A stretch of DNA of 64,000 bases from Yoonia sp. R2331 (lineage in GTDB: Bacteria > Pseudomonadota > Alphaproteobacteria > Rhodobacterales > Rhodobacteraceae): NCBI RefSeq assembly GCF_041103235.1, contig NZ_JBGCUN010000001.1, positions 1,674,001 through 1,738,000 of the forward strand. The letters are read 5' to 3'. Below the pieces are notes generated by a model. That model saw only the letters and a program-made list of their open reading frames with translations. It was not told the origin of the DNA and searched no databases. The position numbers and the translations under genes are program-made. The number at the start of each line of letters is the position of its first letter. The stretch's first letter is position 1. Positions 25,358 to 35,337 of this stretch are shown piece after piece.

Positions 25358-26500
25358 ATGGATTTCGCCCTCTCCGACGAACAAACCGCCATCTTTGACA
25401 TGGCGCGGGCATTTGGTGCCGAAAACATCGCCCCCCATGCCCGCATCTGGGAGGCTGAGGGCACGATCCCCCGCACCCTTTGGCCGCAACTGGCCGAACT
25501 GGGTTTCGGTGGGCTTTATGTGTCCGAGGACAGCGGCGGGTCTGGCCTGACCCGGCTTGATGCCACACTGGTATTCGAAGCGCTTAGCCATTCCTGCGCC
25601 TCTGTCGCGGCCTTCCTGTCGATCCACAATATGTGCGCCAAGATGATTGACAGCTACGGCTCTGACGCGCTGAAAGACCGGATGCTGCCGCAGGCGCTTT
25701 CGATGGAAACCGTGCTGAGCTATTGCCTGACTGAACCCGGCTCTGGTTCAGATGCAGCGGCGCTGAAATCCCGAGCAGATCGCACGAACGAAGGCTACGA
25801 ACTGACTGGAACAAAAGCGTTTATTTCAGGTGGAGGTTATTCGGACGCTTACATCGTCATGGCCCGGACAGGGGGCGACGGCCCGCGCGGCATCTCCGCT
25901 TTGGTGGTCGAGGACGGCACAGATGGGCTGTCCTTTGGCGGTCTCGAGGACAAGATGGGCTGGCGCAGCCAGCCCACCCGACAGGTCCAGATGGATGGCT
26001 GTGCTGTCCCTGCCGACAATCTTTTGGGCGAAGAAGGTCGCGGGTTCGCCTATGCCATGCAGAGCCTTGATGGCGGGCGGTTGAACATCGCCGCATGCTC
26101 GCTTGGGGCGGCGCAATCGGCGTTTGACCAGACGCTGGCTTATATGGCCGAACGCAAGGCCTTTGGGCAAAGCATTGACCAATTTCAGGGCCTGCAATTT
26201 CGCCTTGCGGACATGGAAATCGACATGCAATCGGCGCGCACCTTCTTGCGACAGGCCGCTTGGAAACTTGATACTGGCGCGCCTGATGCCTCGGCCTTTT
26301 GCGCGATGGCCAAGAAGCTATGCACCGAAACCGCAAGTCAGGTAGCGGACCACTGCCTGCAACTTCATGGTGGCTACGGCTATCTGGCCGATTATGGGAT
26401 CGAGAAGATCCTCCGTGATCTGCGCGTGCACCAGATTTTGGAAGGCACCAACGAAGTCATGCGCCTGATTACCGCGCGACACCTGATCGGGAGCCGCTGA
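25358..26500 (+). CDS. Acyl-CoA dehydrogenase, probably isobutyryl-CoA dehydrogenase
   Basis: The 380-aa flavoenzyme has the ACAD signatures CLTEPGSGSDAAAL (FAD contact) and, at the C-terminus, the LEGTNEVMR block with E362 in the position of the catalytic base. Length and tail resemble isobutyryl-CoA dehydrogenase (ACAD8 group). It is followed by 3-hydroxyisobutyryl-CoA hydrolase and 3-hydroxyisobutyrate dehydrogenase genes, so oxidation of isobutyryl-CoA to methacrylyl-CoA in valine breakdown is the likely step. Substrate is inferred from context. GTGGAG lies before the ATG. Confidence 0.88.
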   Translation: MDFALSDEQTAIFDMARAFGAENIAPHARIWEAEGTIPRTLWPQLAELGFGGLYVSEDSGGSGLTRLDATLVFEALSHSCASVAAFLSIHNMCAKMIDSYGSDALKDRMLPQALSMETVLSYCLTEPGSGSDAAALKSRADRTNEGYELTGTKAFISGGGYSDAYIVMARTGGDGPRGISALVVEDGTDGLSFGGLEDKMGWRSQPTRQVQMDGCAVPADNLLGEEGRGFAYAMQSLDGGRLNIAACSLGAAQSAFDQTLAYMAERKAFGQSIDQFQGLQFRLADMEIDMQSARTFLRQAAWKLDTGAPDASAFCAMAKKLCTETASQVADHCLQLHGGYGYLADYGIEKILRDLRVHQILEGTNEVMRLITARHLIGSR

Positions 26501-26516
26501 TGCGGCGCAATGACCG

Positions 26517-27560
26517 ATGAGCGATGACATCCACATCCGCACCGAAGGTTGCGCAGGGCGGATCACGCTCAACCGGCCCGGCGCGCTGAACGCATTGACT
26601 TGGGAGATGTGTCTGGCCATCGAACAGGCGCTAAACGCTTGGGAAAATGACACAAAGGTCGCCCTCTTAATCATTGATGCAATTGGAGAAAAGGCGTTCT
26701 GCGCTGGCGGCGATATTGCCGATATGTATGCATCCGGCCAGAACTATGATCTAAGCTACGGGCGGCGGTTTTGGTCGGATGAATACCGCATGAATGCCAA
26801 GATATTCCGGTTTCCCAAGCCGGTTGTCACCTTTCTGCAAGGCTTCACGATGGGTGGCGGGGTCGGCGTGGGTTGTCACGGCTCTCACCGGATCGTTGAT
26901 GCCTCCAGCCGGATCGCCATGCCCGAATGCACGATCGGTCTGGTGCCAGATGTCGGTGGCTCGCTGCTGTTGGCGCAGGCGCCGGGGCGGCTGGGCGAAT
27001 TTCTGGGCCTGACCGGTGACCGCATGGATGCCGGCGACGCGATCCACTGCGGCTTTGCCGACTATTTTATCCCCGAAGGTTGGGATGAGCTAAAGGAACA
27101 GTTGATCCGTACCGGCGACCACAGCATTGTCGATCAGGCGGCATCCCCTGCCCCCGCCAGCCGTCTGGCCGACGCACAGGCCGACATCGACGCCAGCTTT
27201 GCCGGTGAAACCCTTGGCGACATCATGCGCGGCCTGCCCGCTGAGCTACCAGAGGTCATCGCGCATGCCGCCAAACTGATGAACCGCAACGCGCCGTTGG
27301 CCATGGCGGTAGCCACGCAATTGATCCACTCCGTCCGCGCGCATCCAACCATCGCCAACGCGCTCGACCGTGAATACCGCTATACCTATCGCGCCGTGGC
27401 ACAGGGCGATTTTATTGAAGGCATCCGCGCCGCGATTATCGACAAGGACCGCAGCCCATCCTGGGCGCACAAGGACTGGACAGAGGTCAGTGGCGGTGAT
27501 GTCCTGAAAATGACGCTGCCCTTGGGCAAGGACGCCTTGAAACTGGAGGAAACGCCATGA
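26517..27560 (+). CDS. 3-hydroxyisobutyryl-CoA hydrolase
   Basis: The 347-aa crotonase-fold protein is longer than enoyl-CoA hydratases and has the hydrolase signature: FCAGGDI for the oxyanion hole and MPECTIGLVPDVGG with E137 and D145. The HIBCH group frees 3-hydroxyisobutyrate from its CoA ester, protecting cells from methacrylyl-CoA. It starts 16 bases after the dehydrogenase stop and overlaps mmsB by four bases (ATGA), so the three form one operon. A separate methacrylyl-CoA hydratase is not seen here. Confidence 0.92.
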   Translation: MSDDIHIRTEGCAGRITLNRPGALNALTWEMCLAIEQALNAWENDTKVALLIIDAIGEKAFCAGGDIADMYASGQNYDLSYGRRFWSDEYRMNAKIFRFPKPVVTFLQGFTMGGGVGVGCHGSHRIVDASSRIAMPECTIGLVPDVGGSLLLAQAPGRLGEFLGLTGDRMDAGDAIHCGFADYFIPEGWDELKEQLIRTGDHSIVDQAASPAPASRLADAQADIDASFAGETLGDIMRGLPAELPEVIAHAAKLMNRNAPLAMAVATQLIHSVRAHPTIANALDREYRYTYRAVAQGDFIEGIRAAIIDKDRSPSWAHKDWTEVSGGDVLKMTLPLGKDALKLEETP

Positions 27561-28426
27561 AGATCGGTTTTATCGGCCTGGGCAATATGGGCGCACCAAT
27601 GGCGCGAAATCTGATCGCCGCGGGGCACGACGTCTTGGGGTTTGACACCGCGGCCGCCCCCGATGGCATTCCAATGGCGGCCTCTGCCGTGGCGGCGGCG
27701 AACGCGGCCAACGTGGTGATCACCATGCTGCCCAACGGTGATATTCTGCGCACTGTTGCCGCTGACCTGCACCCGGCCATGATGGCGGGTGCCGTTCATC
27801 TTGATTGTTCCACCGTCGATGTCGACAGCGCCCGCGCTGTAGCACAAGCCGCTGAAACCGCTGGCCTTTCCGCCGTTGATGCGCCTGTGTCCGGTGGGAT
27901 TGGCGGGGCCACCGCTGGCACGCTGACCTTTATGGCCGGTGGACCTCCGTCTGCCTTTGAGACCGTCAAACCGCTTTTTGACGTCATGGGGCAAAAGGCT
28001 GTGCATTGCGGCAATGCAGGCAACGGCCAAGCCGCCAAAATCTGCAACAACATGATCTTGGGCGTCACCATGATCGCCACCTGCGAGGCTTTTGTGCTGG
28101 CCGACAAACTGGGTTTGGACCGGCAAGCGATGTTCGATGTCGTCAGCACCTCGTCAGGCTACAGCTGGACGATGAATGCTTATTGTCCAGCCCCCGGCAT
28201 TGGCCCACAATCCCCTGCGGACAACGACTATCAACCCGGCTTTGCCGCGTCCCTGATGCTCAAGGATTTGAACCTGTCGCAGATGGCGGCAGAGATGGCC
28301 GATGCGGACACGCCGATGGGACAGCACGCCCGCGATCTTTATGCGACCTTTGTAGAGGCGGAAGGTCAGGGCGACAAAGACTTCTCAGCGATGTTGCCGC
28401 GCTTTGCCGCCCGGAGCCGTGGTTAG
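27557..28426 (+). CDS. mmsB: 3-hydroxyisobutyrate dehydrogenase
   Basis: The 289-aa protein oxidises 3-hydroxyisobutyrate to methylmalonate semialdehyde with NAD. It shows FIGLGNMGAPMA (Rossmann), the substrate-binding DAPVSGGIGGA, and the catalytic lysine in GNGQAAKICNN. The product is the substrate of MmsA encoded 4 kb upstream. The start overlaps the hydrolase stop. The 3' end overlaps that of the convergent GIN-domain gene by four bases, with no room for a terminator between them. Confidence 0.94.
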   Translation: MKIGFIGLGNMGAPMARNLIAAGHDVLGFDTAAAPDGIPMAASAVAAANAANVVITMLPNGDILRTVAADLHPAMMAGAVHLDCSTVDVDSARAVAQAAETAGLSAVDAPVSGGIGGATAGTLTFMAGGPPSAFETVKPLFDVMGQKAVHCGNAGNGQAAKICNNMILGVTMIATCEAFVLADKLGLDRQAMFDVVSTSSGYSWTMNAYCPAPGIGPQSPADNDYQPGFAASLMLKDLNLSQMAAEMADADTPMGQHARDLYATFVEAEGQGDKDFSAMLPRFAARSRG

Positions 28427-29118
28427 TTCACCCGAACCGAGCCGCCGCTTGAAACGTCGCGGCTGGTGACATCCGCCCCGCCGTTCAGCCGCAGTGACGC
28501 GCCGGAACTGGCCGCCAGCTCTGCGCTGTCAGTCGCAAAAGCCCGGATCGAAGACCCACTGGTACTTTGCAAATCCGCTGTCACGCAGCTTAGCCCATCG
28601 GCGACCAACGACGCACCGGAACTGGCTTCGGCTTCCAAGGCTTCACATCGACCTTCGGCGCGCAATGTTGACCCGCTCGTCGCTGCAAGCGCCAGATTGC
28701 CCAGATCACCACTGACCCGCATGGATGACCCCGACGTCGCCTCGCCCTTTTCGAATACTGCGGTGGCCCCTTCAATGGTCGCCGTCGCGCCAGAACTGCT
28801 GTGCACTTCTGACAGTGCTGGCATGGCCACGGTCACGACAAAGTGGTCCCGCTTGCCACTGCCCAGAAAGCCCCAGCCAACCTCGCGCGAAATATGCAAT
28901 GTGTCGCCTTTAACCTCGACCACCAGCCGATCAATATCACCGCGCCGTGCGTCCGCCGTCACCTCAAAGGCCGAACCGACGTCGACGTCCAGCGTCACAC
29001 CGCTGCTGACCTCGATCTTGTCGAACCCATCCACGTCATATGTGCGGTCGTCGGCATAGGCCTTCAGTGCGCCGCCCATCACAATCAAGCCACTTAATGC
29101 GATCATCTTCATAGTCAT
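28423..29118 (-). CDS. GIN-domain (DUF2807) exported protein
   Basis: The 231-aa protein has a Sec signal (MTMKMIALSGLIVMGGALKAYA). The GIN/DUF2807 pattern follows: GFDKIEVSSGVTLDVDVG near the start, then repeating turns about 19-20 residues apart (SSGATATIEG, SGSSMRVSGD, SGSTLRAEGR, SSGASLVADG, SGSSIRAFAT, SSGASLRLNG, SSGGSVRVN). This implies a right-handed beta-helix. Such proteins are periplasmic or surface proteins of unknown role. ATG 29118 with GGAGGAC before it is preferred to a start four codons upstream. Confidence 0.85.
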   Translation of the reverse strand: MTMKMIALSGLIVMGGALKAYADDRTYDVDGFDKIEVSSGVTLDVDVGSAFEVTADARRGDIDRLVVEVKGDTLHISREVGWGFLGSGKRDHFVVTVAMPALSEVHSSSGATATIEGATAVFEKGEATSGSSMRVSGDLGNLALAATSGSTLRAEGRCEALEAEASSGASLVADGLSCVTADLQSTSGSSIRAFATDSAELAASSGASLRLNGGADVTSRDVSSGGSVRVN

Positions 29119-29198
29119 ACTGTCCTCCACTCCAATGCAGAAGACGTAATGTTACGACCTTTAACTTTGAAGAGGTCAGCACACAAAAAGTTGAAAAA

Positions 29199-32060
29199 CT
29201 ATTCCGCGGCCACCCGTCCGGCGGCTTTCAGCATCGGCCCAAGGTAGCGCCCGGTATGTGAACCGGCGACCTCTGACACCGCCTCTGGCGTGCCTTCGGC
29301 GACAATCTGGCCACCGCCATCGCCACCCTCCGGGCCGATGTCGATAATATGATCCGCAGTCTTCACAACGTCTAGATTGTGTTCAATCACAATGACCGAA
29401 TTGCCCTGATCGACCAATTCATGCAGTACTTCCAACAGCTTGCGCACGTCTTCAAAGTGCAGGCCAGTCGTCGGCTCGTCCAGAATATACAGCGTCCGGC
29501 CGGTCGACCGCTTGGACAGCTCTTTGGACAGCTTCACCCGCTGCGCCTCGCCCCCTGACAAGGTCGTCGCCTGCTGGCCCACCTTGATATAGCCAAGACC
29601 AACCCGCACCAGCGCATCCATCTTCTCGCGGATGCTTGGCACCGCCTTGAAGAAATCTTGCGCGTCTTCGACCGTCATATCCAGCACATCAGCAATCGAC
29701 TTGCCCTTGAACTTGATCTCAAGCGTCTCGCGGTTATAGCGCGCGCCTTTGCAGGTCTCGCACGTCACATAGACGTCCGGAAGAAAGTGCATTTCAATCT
29801 TGATGACACCGTCACCCTGACACGCCTCGCACCGGCCACCTTTGACGTTGAACGAAAAGCGCCCCGGCTTGTAGCCACGCGCCTTTGCCTCGGGCAGGCC
29901 TGCGAACCAGTCGCGAATGGGTGTAAAGGCCCCGGTGTAGGTCGCAGGGTTTGACCGTGGCGTGCGCCCGATGGGCCGCTGGTCAATGTCGATGACCTTA
30001 TCCAGATGCTCCAACCCCTTGATCGTCTCACAAGGGGCCGGTGTCTGACGCGCACCGTTGAGTTTCATGCTTGCGGTTTTGAACAGCGTTTCAATCGTCA
30101 AGGTGGATTTGCCGCCACCCGACACACCTGTCACGCAGACAAACTTGCCCAATGGGAAATCGGCGGTCACGTTCTGCAGGTTGTTGCCCGTGGCTTTCAC
30201 AACCTGCAGCTTTTTCTTGTTGCCCTTGCGCCGATCGGCAGGCACCGCAATTTCGCGACTGCCGACAAGGTACTGGCCGGTAATCGACTTTTTGTTCTTC
30301 ATGATCTGCTGAGGCGAGCCCTTTGCGACCACCTGCCCGCCGTGCACACCGGCCCCCGGCCCGATGTCAAAGACGTAATCCGCCTCGCGGATCGCCTCTT
30401 CATCATGTTCCACCACGATCACCGTATTGCCCTGATCGCGCAGGTTCTTCAGCGTGGTCAGCAGCCGGTCATTGTCGCGCTGGTGCAGACCAATCGACGG
30501 CTCGTCCAGCACATACAGCACCCCTTGCAGCCCCGACCCGATCTGGCTGGCCAGTCTGATCCGCTGACTTTCCCCGCCAGACAACGTGCCTGCATTCCGG
30601 CTGAGCGTCAGGTATTCCAGCCCCACATTGTTCAAGAACCCCAGCCGCTCGCGGATCTCTTTCAGGATCGCGCGGGCAATTTCGTTCTTTTGGTTCGTCA
30701 GATGCCCCGGCACACGCTCTGTCCACTCATGCGCCTCGCGGATCGACATCTGTACAATCTCGCCCACGTGTTTCTTGCCGATCTTCACGGCCAGCGCCTC
30801 TGGCCGCAGCCGGTAGCCCCCGCAAGCGCCACAGGGGCGATTGTTTTGATATTGCTCGAACTCTTCGCGAATCCAGTTGCTGTCAGTCTCGCGATAGCGG
30901 CGCTGCATGTTGGGGATCACCCCCTCAAACGGGCGTTTGACCTGATAGACGCGGCCACCTTCGTCATAGCGGAACTGAATCTCTTCCTTGCCAGAGCCGC
31001 GCAGGAACACGTCTTGAATCTTCGGGTCCAGATCTTTCCACCGCGCGTTCTTGTTGAACCCGTAATGCTTGGCGATGCTTTCGATGGTCTGCAGGAAATA
31101 GGGCGACTTGCCTTTGCGCCACGGCGCCAAGGCCCCATCCGCAATTTTCAGCGTCACATCGGGCACCACCAGCCGTTCATCAAAGAACAGCTCAACCCCC
31201 AGCCCGTCACACGACGGACAAGCCCCAAAGGGCGCGTTGAATGAAAACAGGCGCGGCTCGATCTCTGGGATCGTAAATCCCGAGACAGGACAGGCGAAGT
31301 TTTCGGAAAACGTGATCCGCTCCGGCTCGCCCTCGGTTGGGGCTGTTTCCAACACCGTGATGCCATCCGCCAGATCAAGCGCGGTGCGGAAACTATCGGC
31401 CAATCGCGTTTCCAGCCCTTCGCGAACCACAATCCGATCGACAACCACGTCGATGTCATGACGAAACTTCTTATCGAGTGTCGGTGGTTCATCCAATTCG
31501 TAGAATGCGCCGTCGACCTTAACCCGCTGAAACCCCTGCTTGCGCAACTCAAGGAATTCCTTACGGTACTCGCCCTTGCGGTCGCGCACGATGGGCGCCA
31601 GCAAATAGCCGCGTGTGCCCTCTTCCATCGCCATGACACGATCAACCATGTCCTGCACTTGCTGCGCCTCAATCGGCAGGCCGGTGGCGGGGCTATAAGG
31701 CGTGCCCGCACGGGCAAACAACAGACGCATGTAGTCGTAAATTTCGGTGACGGTGCCAACGGTCGATCTGGGGTTCTTGCTGGTTGTTTTCTGCTCGATC
31801 GAAATTGCGGGCGACAGGCCGCTGATGTGATCCACATCTGGCTTTTCCATCATGTCCAGAAACTGCCGCGCGTAGGCCGACAGCGATTCCACATAGCGCC
31901 GCTGCCCTTCGGCATAGATTGTATCAAACGCGAGGCTCGATTTGCCCGATCCCGACAGGCCCGTGATCACCACAAGCTGATCGCGCGGGATATCAACGTC
32001 GATATCCTTCAGATTATGCTCTCGCGCGCCGCGCACTTCGATGTTCTTGAGCTCGGCCAT
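29199..32060 (-). CDS. uvrA: Excinuclease ABC subunit A
   Basis: The 953-aa protein recognises bulky DNA lesions and loads UvrB. Two ABC ATPase halves are visible, with Walker [10 protein letters not shown] near the N-terminus and GVSGGGKST near residue 640, each with its LSGGE signature. Zinc-binding CxxC pairs occur in both halves (CPSC; CEAC and CETC). ATG 32060 is preferred because the family start (MAELKNIEV) begins there; the frame is open ten codons more. An alphaproteobacterial LexA box lies 67 bases upstream, so SOS control is likely. Confidence 0.97.
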   Translation of the reverse strand: MAELKNIEVRGAREHNLKDIDVDIPRDQLVVITGLSGSGKSSLAFDTIYAEGQRRYVESLSAYARQFLDMMEKPDVDHISGLSPAISIEQKTTSKNPRSTVGTVTEIYDYMRLLFARAGTPYSPATGLPIEAQQVQDMVDRVMAMEEGTRGYLLAPIVRDRKGEYRKEFLELRKQGFQRVKVDGAFYELDEPPTLDKKFRHDIDVVVDRIVVREGLETRLADSFRTALDLADGITVLETAPTEGEPERITFSENFACPVSGFTIPEIEPRLFSFNAPFGACPSCDGLGVELFFDERLVVPDVTLKIADGALAPWRKGKSPYFLQTIESIAKHYGFNKNARWKDLDPKIQDVFLRGSGKEEIQFRYDEGGRVYQVKRPFEGVIPNMQRRYRETDSNWIREEFEQYQNNRPCGACGGYRLRPEALAVKIGKKHVGEIVQMSIREAHEWTERVPGHLTNQKNEIARAILKEIRERLGFLNNVGLEYLTLSRNAGTLSGGESQRIRLASQIGSGLQGVLYVLDEPSIGLHQRDNDRLLTTLKNLRDQGNTVIVVEHDEEAIREADYVFDIGPGAGVHGGQVVAKGSPQQIMKNKKSITGQYLVGSREIAVPADRRKGNKKKLQVVKATGNNLQNVTADFPLGKFVCVTGVSGGGKSTLTIETLFKTASMKLNGARQTPAPCETIKGLEHLDKVIDIDQRPIGRTPRSNPATYTGAFTPIRDWFAGLPEAKARGYKPGRFSFNVKGGRCEACQGDGVIKIEMHFLPDVYVTCETCKGARYNRETLEIKFKGKSIADVLDMTVEDAQDFFKAVPSIREKMDALVRVGLGYIKVGQQATTLSGGEAQRVKLSKELSKRSTGRTLYILDEPTTGLHFEDVRKLLEVLHELVDQGNSVIVIEHNLDVVKTADHIIDIGPEGGDGGGQIVAEGTPEAVSEVAGSHTGRYLGPMLKAAGRVAAE

Positions 32061-32126
32061 GTCCACCCCCGCAAATCGACTGTCCACCACATAGCGACCC
32101 GTCGCGAAATTGCCAGCAGAAAGTTA

Positions 32127-32141
32127 GAACAGAAAGCGAAC
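32127..32141 (-). promoter_or_regulatory. LexA (SOS) box of uvrA
   Basis: On the uvrA strand the site reads GTTC-N7-GTTC exactly (GTTCGCTTTCTGTTC), the direct-repeat SOS box of alphaproteobacteria. It ends 67 bases before the uvrA start codon, in the divergent region shared with the vWA gene. Confidence 0.85.
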
Positions 32142-32337
32142 ATCAGCAAGTGTTTTGGCGACAACACCGGGGCGCGTGGCGGCCCGCCGCCTGAACAAAA
32201 CCAAAGGCTGGATGCAACTGCGGCGCGCAGCACGCCGCCAAGAGGTCAGGATTTCCCGACCAGGCCGATCAGAGGATAGCCAAGCGCCCGCCCGGATGGC
32301 TATGTTTGGGTGATTCATTGCTTCGGGGGATTTTTGA

Positions 32338-35334
32338 ATGCGCGCTTTGTTTTTGTTGTTGATCACGGCCTTCTCACTCGCGTTTCTGGCGATCTCCGCA
32401 ACCGCGCAAGACCGGCCCAATACCATCCTAGTTCTTGATGGCTCTGGTTCCATGTGGGGCCAGATTGACGGCGTGGCCAAGATCACCATCGCGCAAGACG
32501 TGGTCACTGACCTGCTGCAAACCCTGCCCGCTGACGAACGGCTGGGCCTGATGGCCTATGGTCACCGCGAACGCGGGAATTGCACCGATATCGAAACGCT
32601 TGTTGATCCCGCTGAAGGCACGCGCGAGGCGATTGCCGCCGCCGTGGCCGGCATTAAGCCCTTGGGCAAGACACCGATGACCGACAGCGTGATCGCCGCG
32701 GCAGAGGCGCTGCGCTATACCGAAGACAGCGCCACGGTCATCCTGATCTCGGATGGTGTGGAAACCTGCAACCCTGACCCCTGCGCCGCGGCGCGCCTGC
32801 TGGAAGAGGCCGGGATCGACTTTACCGCCCATGTGATCGGCTTTGATGTATCGGGCGATGCCGAGGCGCTGACCCAAATGCAATGCATCGCCGATGAAAC
32901 CGGCGGGCAATTCCTGTCAGCATCCAACGCCACCGAATTAGGCGCAGCCCTAAACACTGTCGTGGCCGAACCCGAACCGGTCATCGTGACGGGCACCTTC
33001 CGCGCGACACTGGGTGACGCCAACGGCCCGCTGCTGACTGATCCGGTGATCTGGGATCTTGCGGGCGTACTGAACGGCGCGCAGGGCAACCCGGTGACTG
33101 CAGAACTGACCGAAGGCGCCTATACCGTCACCGCTTACCGCGTTGTTGACGAAATGACGCTTGAGGCGACGTTCACCGTCGCAGGTCCCTCTGCCGTGCA
33201 GGTCGTGATCCCCTTTCCCGAACCAGAGCCCACCGCCAGCCTGACGGCCCCCGACAGCGTGCCGGGTGGCTCAACCTTCCCGGTGGGATGGGTCGGCCCG
33301 GACGAAAACCTTGATACGATCCGCATCTCGCCCCCCGGCAAACGCTACTTCGACTTCGGCTACACCGACGAAGGCAACCCGGTGCAGATCATCGCACCAA
33401 TTGAACCGGGCACCTACGAGCTGAGCTATTGGCTGCGCGACAGCAAGCAAATCGCCACCCGCGCCATCACGGTCACCGAAATCCCGCTGGGCCTTGATGC
33501 GCCAGATGCGGTGCCTGTCGCCTCTGATTTTGAGGTAATGTGGACCGGTCCCGATGCCAAGTTCGACAACATCCAGATCGGCACCGACGACGGGCGCTAT
33601 TCCGACTTTCAATACACCGAACGCGGCAACCCAGTTACTTTGACCGCGCCCACGGAACCCGGCACCTACGTGCTGCGCTACAAGTTCCTCGACCGGCAGG
33701 AAATCTTCACCCGGCCGATTGAGGTGACACAGGTTCTTGCAACAATCGACGCCCCCGCCACGGCCGTGGCCGGTGACACGATCGATGTCGCATGGACCGG
33801 GCCCGACTATCGGAACGACTATGTCGGCATCGGCGCGGTAGACGCGGATGGGTCTGCGGCCTGGCAGAACTTTGCCTACACCCGCGATGGCACTCCGGTC
33901 GAATTGCAGGTGCCAATCACCCCGGGTGAGCACCTGATCCAGTACTTCCTGGCCGAGGATCGCACGATCCTGGCGACGCGGGCCATTACTGTCACACCGG
34001 TCACAGCCAGCATCACAGCACCTGCAGAGGCGGTGGCAGGCAGCACCATTGATGTGTCCTGGACCGGGCCGGACTATCGCAACGACTACATCGGGATCGG
34101 GGCTGTTGATGCCAAAGGCTCTGCGGTTTGGGACAATTACACTTACACCCGTGATGGCAGCACACTGGAATTGCAAATGCCCACCGCGACGGGCGACTAT
34201 CTGATCCAGTATTTCGCCGCCCAAGATCGCACCATACTGGCCACGCACCCAATCACGATCACGGACGCCACCGCCAGCATCAGCGCCCCGGCAGAGGCTG
34301 TCGCAGGCAGCACGATCTCTGTCTCATGGACCGGGCCGGACTATCGCAACGACTATATCGGCGTGGGAACCGTTGATGCCGATGGCTCGGCCCGGTGGGA
34401 CAACTTCACCTACACCCGTGATGGCGATCCGCTGGACCTGCAATTGCCAACGGCCACCGGAGACTACCTGATCCAGTATTTCGTGGGTCAGGATCGAACG
34501 GTTCTTGCGACCGTTCCAATCACCATCACCGACATCACCGCCAGCATCACCGCCCCTGCGACCGCGGTGGCCGGCAGCACGATTGATGTGGGCTGGACCG
34601 GCCCCGACTATCAGAACGACTATATCGGGGTGGGCACAGTGGATGCGGAGAATTCCGAAAGATGGGACAATTTCGCCTATACCCGTGACGGGGCAACGCT
34701 GGAACTGCAGCTGCCGACCACACCGGGGGATTACCTGCTGACCTACTTTGTCGGACAAGACCGGGCTGTCCTTGCCTCTGTGCCTATCACCCTGACCCCG
34801 GTCAAGGCCGCCATCACCGCCCCGGCAGAGGCCGTGGCAGGTGACACGATCAGCGTCACCTGGGAGGGGCCTGATTACCAGAACGACTATATCGGCATTG
34901 GGCTGGCCGATGCCGATGGCAGCGCGCGCTGGGAAAACTTTGCCTACACCCGCGACGGCACCCCGGCAGAACTGGTCGTGCCCACGACCCCCGGTGACTA
35001 TGCGATTACTTATTTCGTGGGGCAAGACCGCGCGCAGTTGTTCACCACACCAATGACCGTCACCCCGGTCAAGGCGCAATTGCTGGCCGCCCCGTCTGGT
35101 GCCGCTGGCAGCAAGCTGGTGATCGGCTGGGACGGTCCGGATTACCGCAACGATTATATCGGGATCGGTGCGGTTGATGCGGATGGCAGCAACCAATGGG
35201 AAACCTTCGCTTATACCCGCGACGGCAACCCGGTCGAGGTCACCTTGCCAGAGACGCCCGGCGACTATGTGATCCGCTATTTTCTGGGTCAGGACCGCAG
35301 CGTGATCGGGCAACTGCCGGTGACGGTCGAATAG
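32338..35334 (+). CDS. Secreted von Willebrand factor A protein with eight C-terminal repeats
   Basis: The 998-aa protein has a signal peptide (1-23, cut after ATA). A vWA domain spans about 26-210, with a MIDAS DGSGSM at 34-39, TPMTDS near 112-117 and SDGVETC near 138-144. Four cysteines in the vWA part may pair. A linker domain (about 215-298) leads to eight Ig-like repeats beginning at AP304, AP388, AP472, AP561, AP650, AP739, AP828 and AP918. Repeats 3-8 are near-identical, with WTGPDYRNDYIGIG and YTRDG. There is no membrane anchor or sorting signal at the C-terminus. It probably acts in the periplasm or outside as a binding or adhesive protein. GGGGGA precedes the ATG. Confidence 0.9.
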   Translation: MRALFLLLITAFSLAFLAISATAQDRPNTILVLDGSGSMWGQIDGVAKITIAQDVVTDLLQTLPADERLGLMAYGHRERGNCTDIETLVDPAEGTREAIAAAVAGIKPLGKTPMTDSVIAAAEALRYTEDSATVILISDGVETCNPDPCAAARLLEEAGIDFTAHVIGFDVSGDAEALTQMQCIADETGGQFLSASNATELGAALNTVVAEPEPVIVTGTFRATLGDANGPLLTDPVIWDLAGVLNGAQGNPVTAELTEGAYTVTAYRVVDEMTLEATFTVAGPSAVQVVIPFPEPEPTASLTAPDSVPGGSTFPVGWVGPDENLDTIRISPPGKRYFDFGYTDEGNPVQIIAPIEPGTYELSYWLRDSKQIATRAITVTEIPLGLDAPDAVPVASDFEVMWTGPDAKFDNIQIGTDDGRYSDFQYTERGNPVTLTAPTEPGTYVLRYKFLDRQEIFTRPIEVTQVLATIDAPATAVAGDTIDVAWTGPDYRNDYVGIGAVDADGSAAWQNFAYTRDGTPVELQVPITPGEHLIQYFLAEDRTILATRAITVTPVTASITAPAEAVAGSTIDVSWTGPDYRNDYIGIGAVDAKGSAVWDNYTYTRDGSTLELQMPTATGDYLIQYFAAQDRTILATHPITITDATASISAPAEAVAGSTISVSWTGPDYRNDYIGVGTVDADGSARWDNFTYTRDGDPLDLQLPTATGDYLIQYFVGQDRTVLATVPITITDITASITAPATAVAGSTIDVGWTGPDYQNDYIGVGTVDAENSERWDNFAYTRDGATLELQLPTTPGDYLLTYFVGQDRAVLASVPITLTPVKAAITAPAEAVAGDTISVTWEGPDYQNDYIGIGLADADGSARWENFAYTRDGTPAELVVPTTPGDYAITYFVGQDRAQLFTTPMTVTPVKAQLLAAPSGAAGSKLVIGWDGPDYRNDYIGIGAVDADGSNQWETFAYTRDGNPVEVTLPETPGDYVIRYFLGQDRSVIGQLPVTVE
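33235..35331 (+). repeat. Tandem coding repeats of the vWA protein (8 units, six of them 267-270 bp)
   Basis: Units are spaced 84, 84, 89, 89, 89, 89 and 90 codons. The first two are divergent and lack the DYRNDYIGIG insert. Units 3-8 are strongly alike at protein and DNA level, for example GGACCGGGCCGGACTATCGC recurs. High internal identity makes copy-number change by recombination possible. Confidence 0.9.
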
Positions 35335-35337
35335 GCC

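Noticed and set aside
30006-31244. A 412-codon plus-strand frame inside uvrA
   Set aside because: UvrA is complete on the other strand with all ATPase and zinc motifs.
33235-35331. Tandem repeats considered as a CRISPR array or mobile element
   Set aside because: Units are 267-270 bp, in frame, translated as Ig-like domains, with no short spacers. They are protein repeats.
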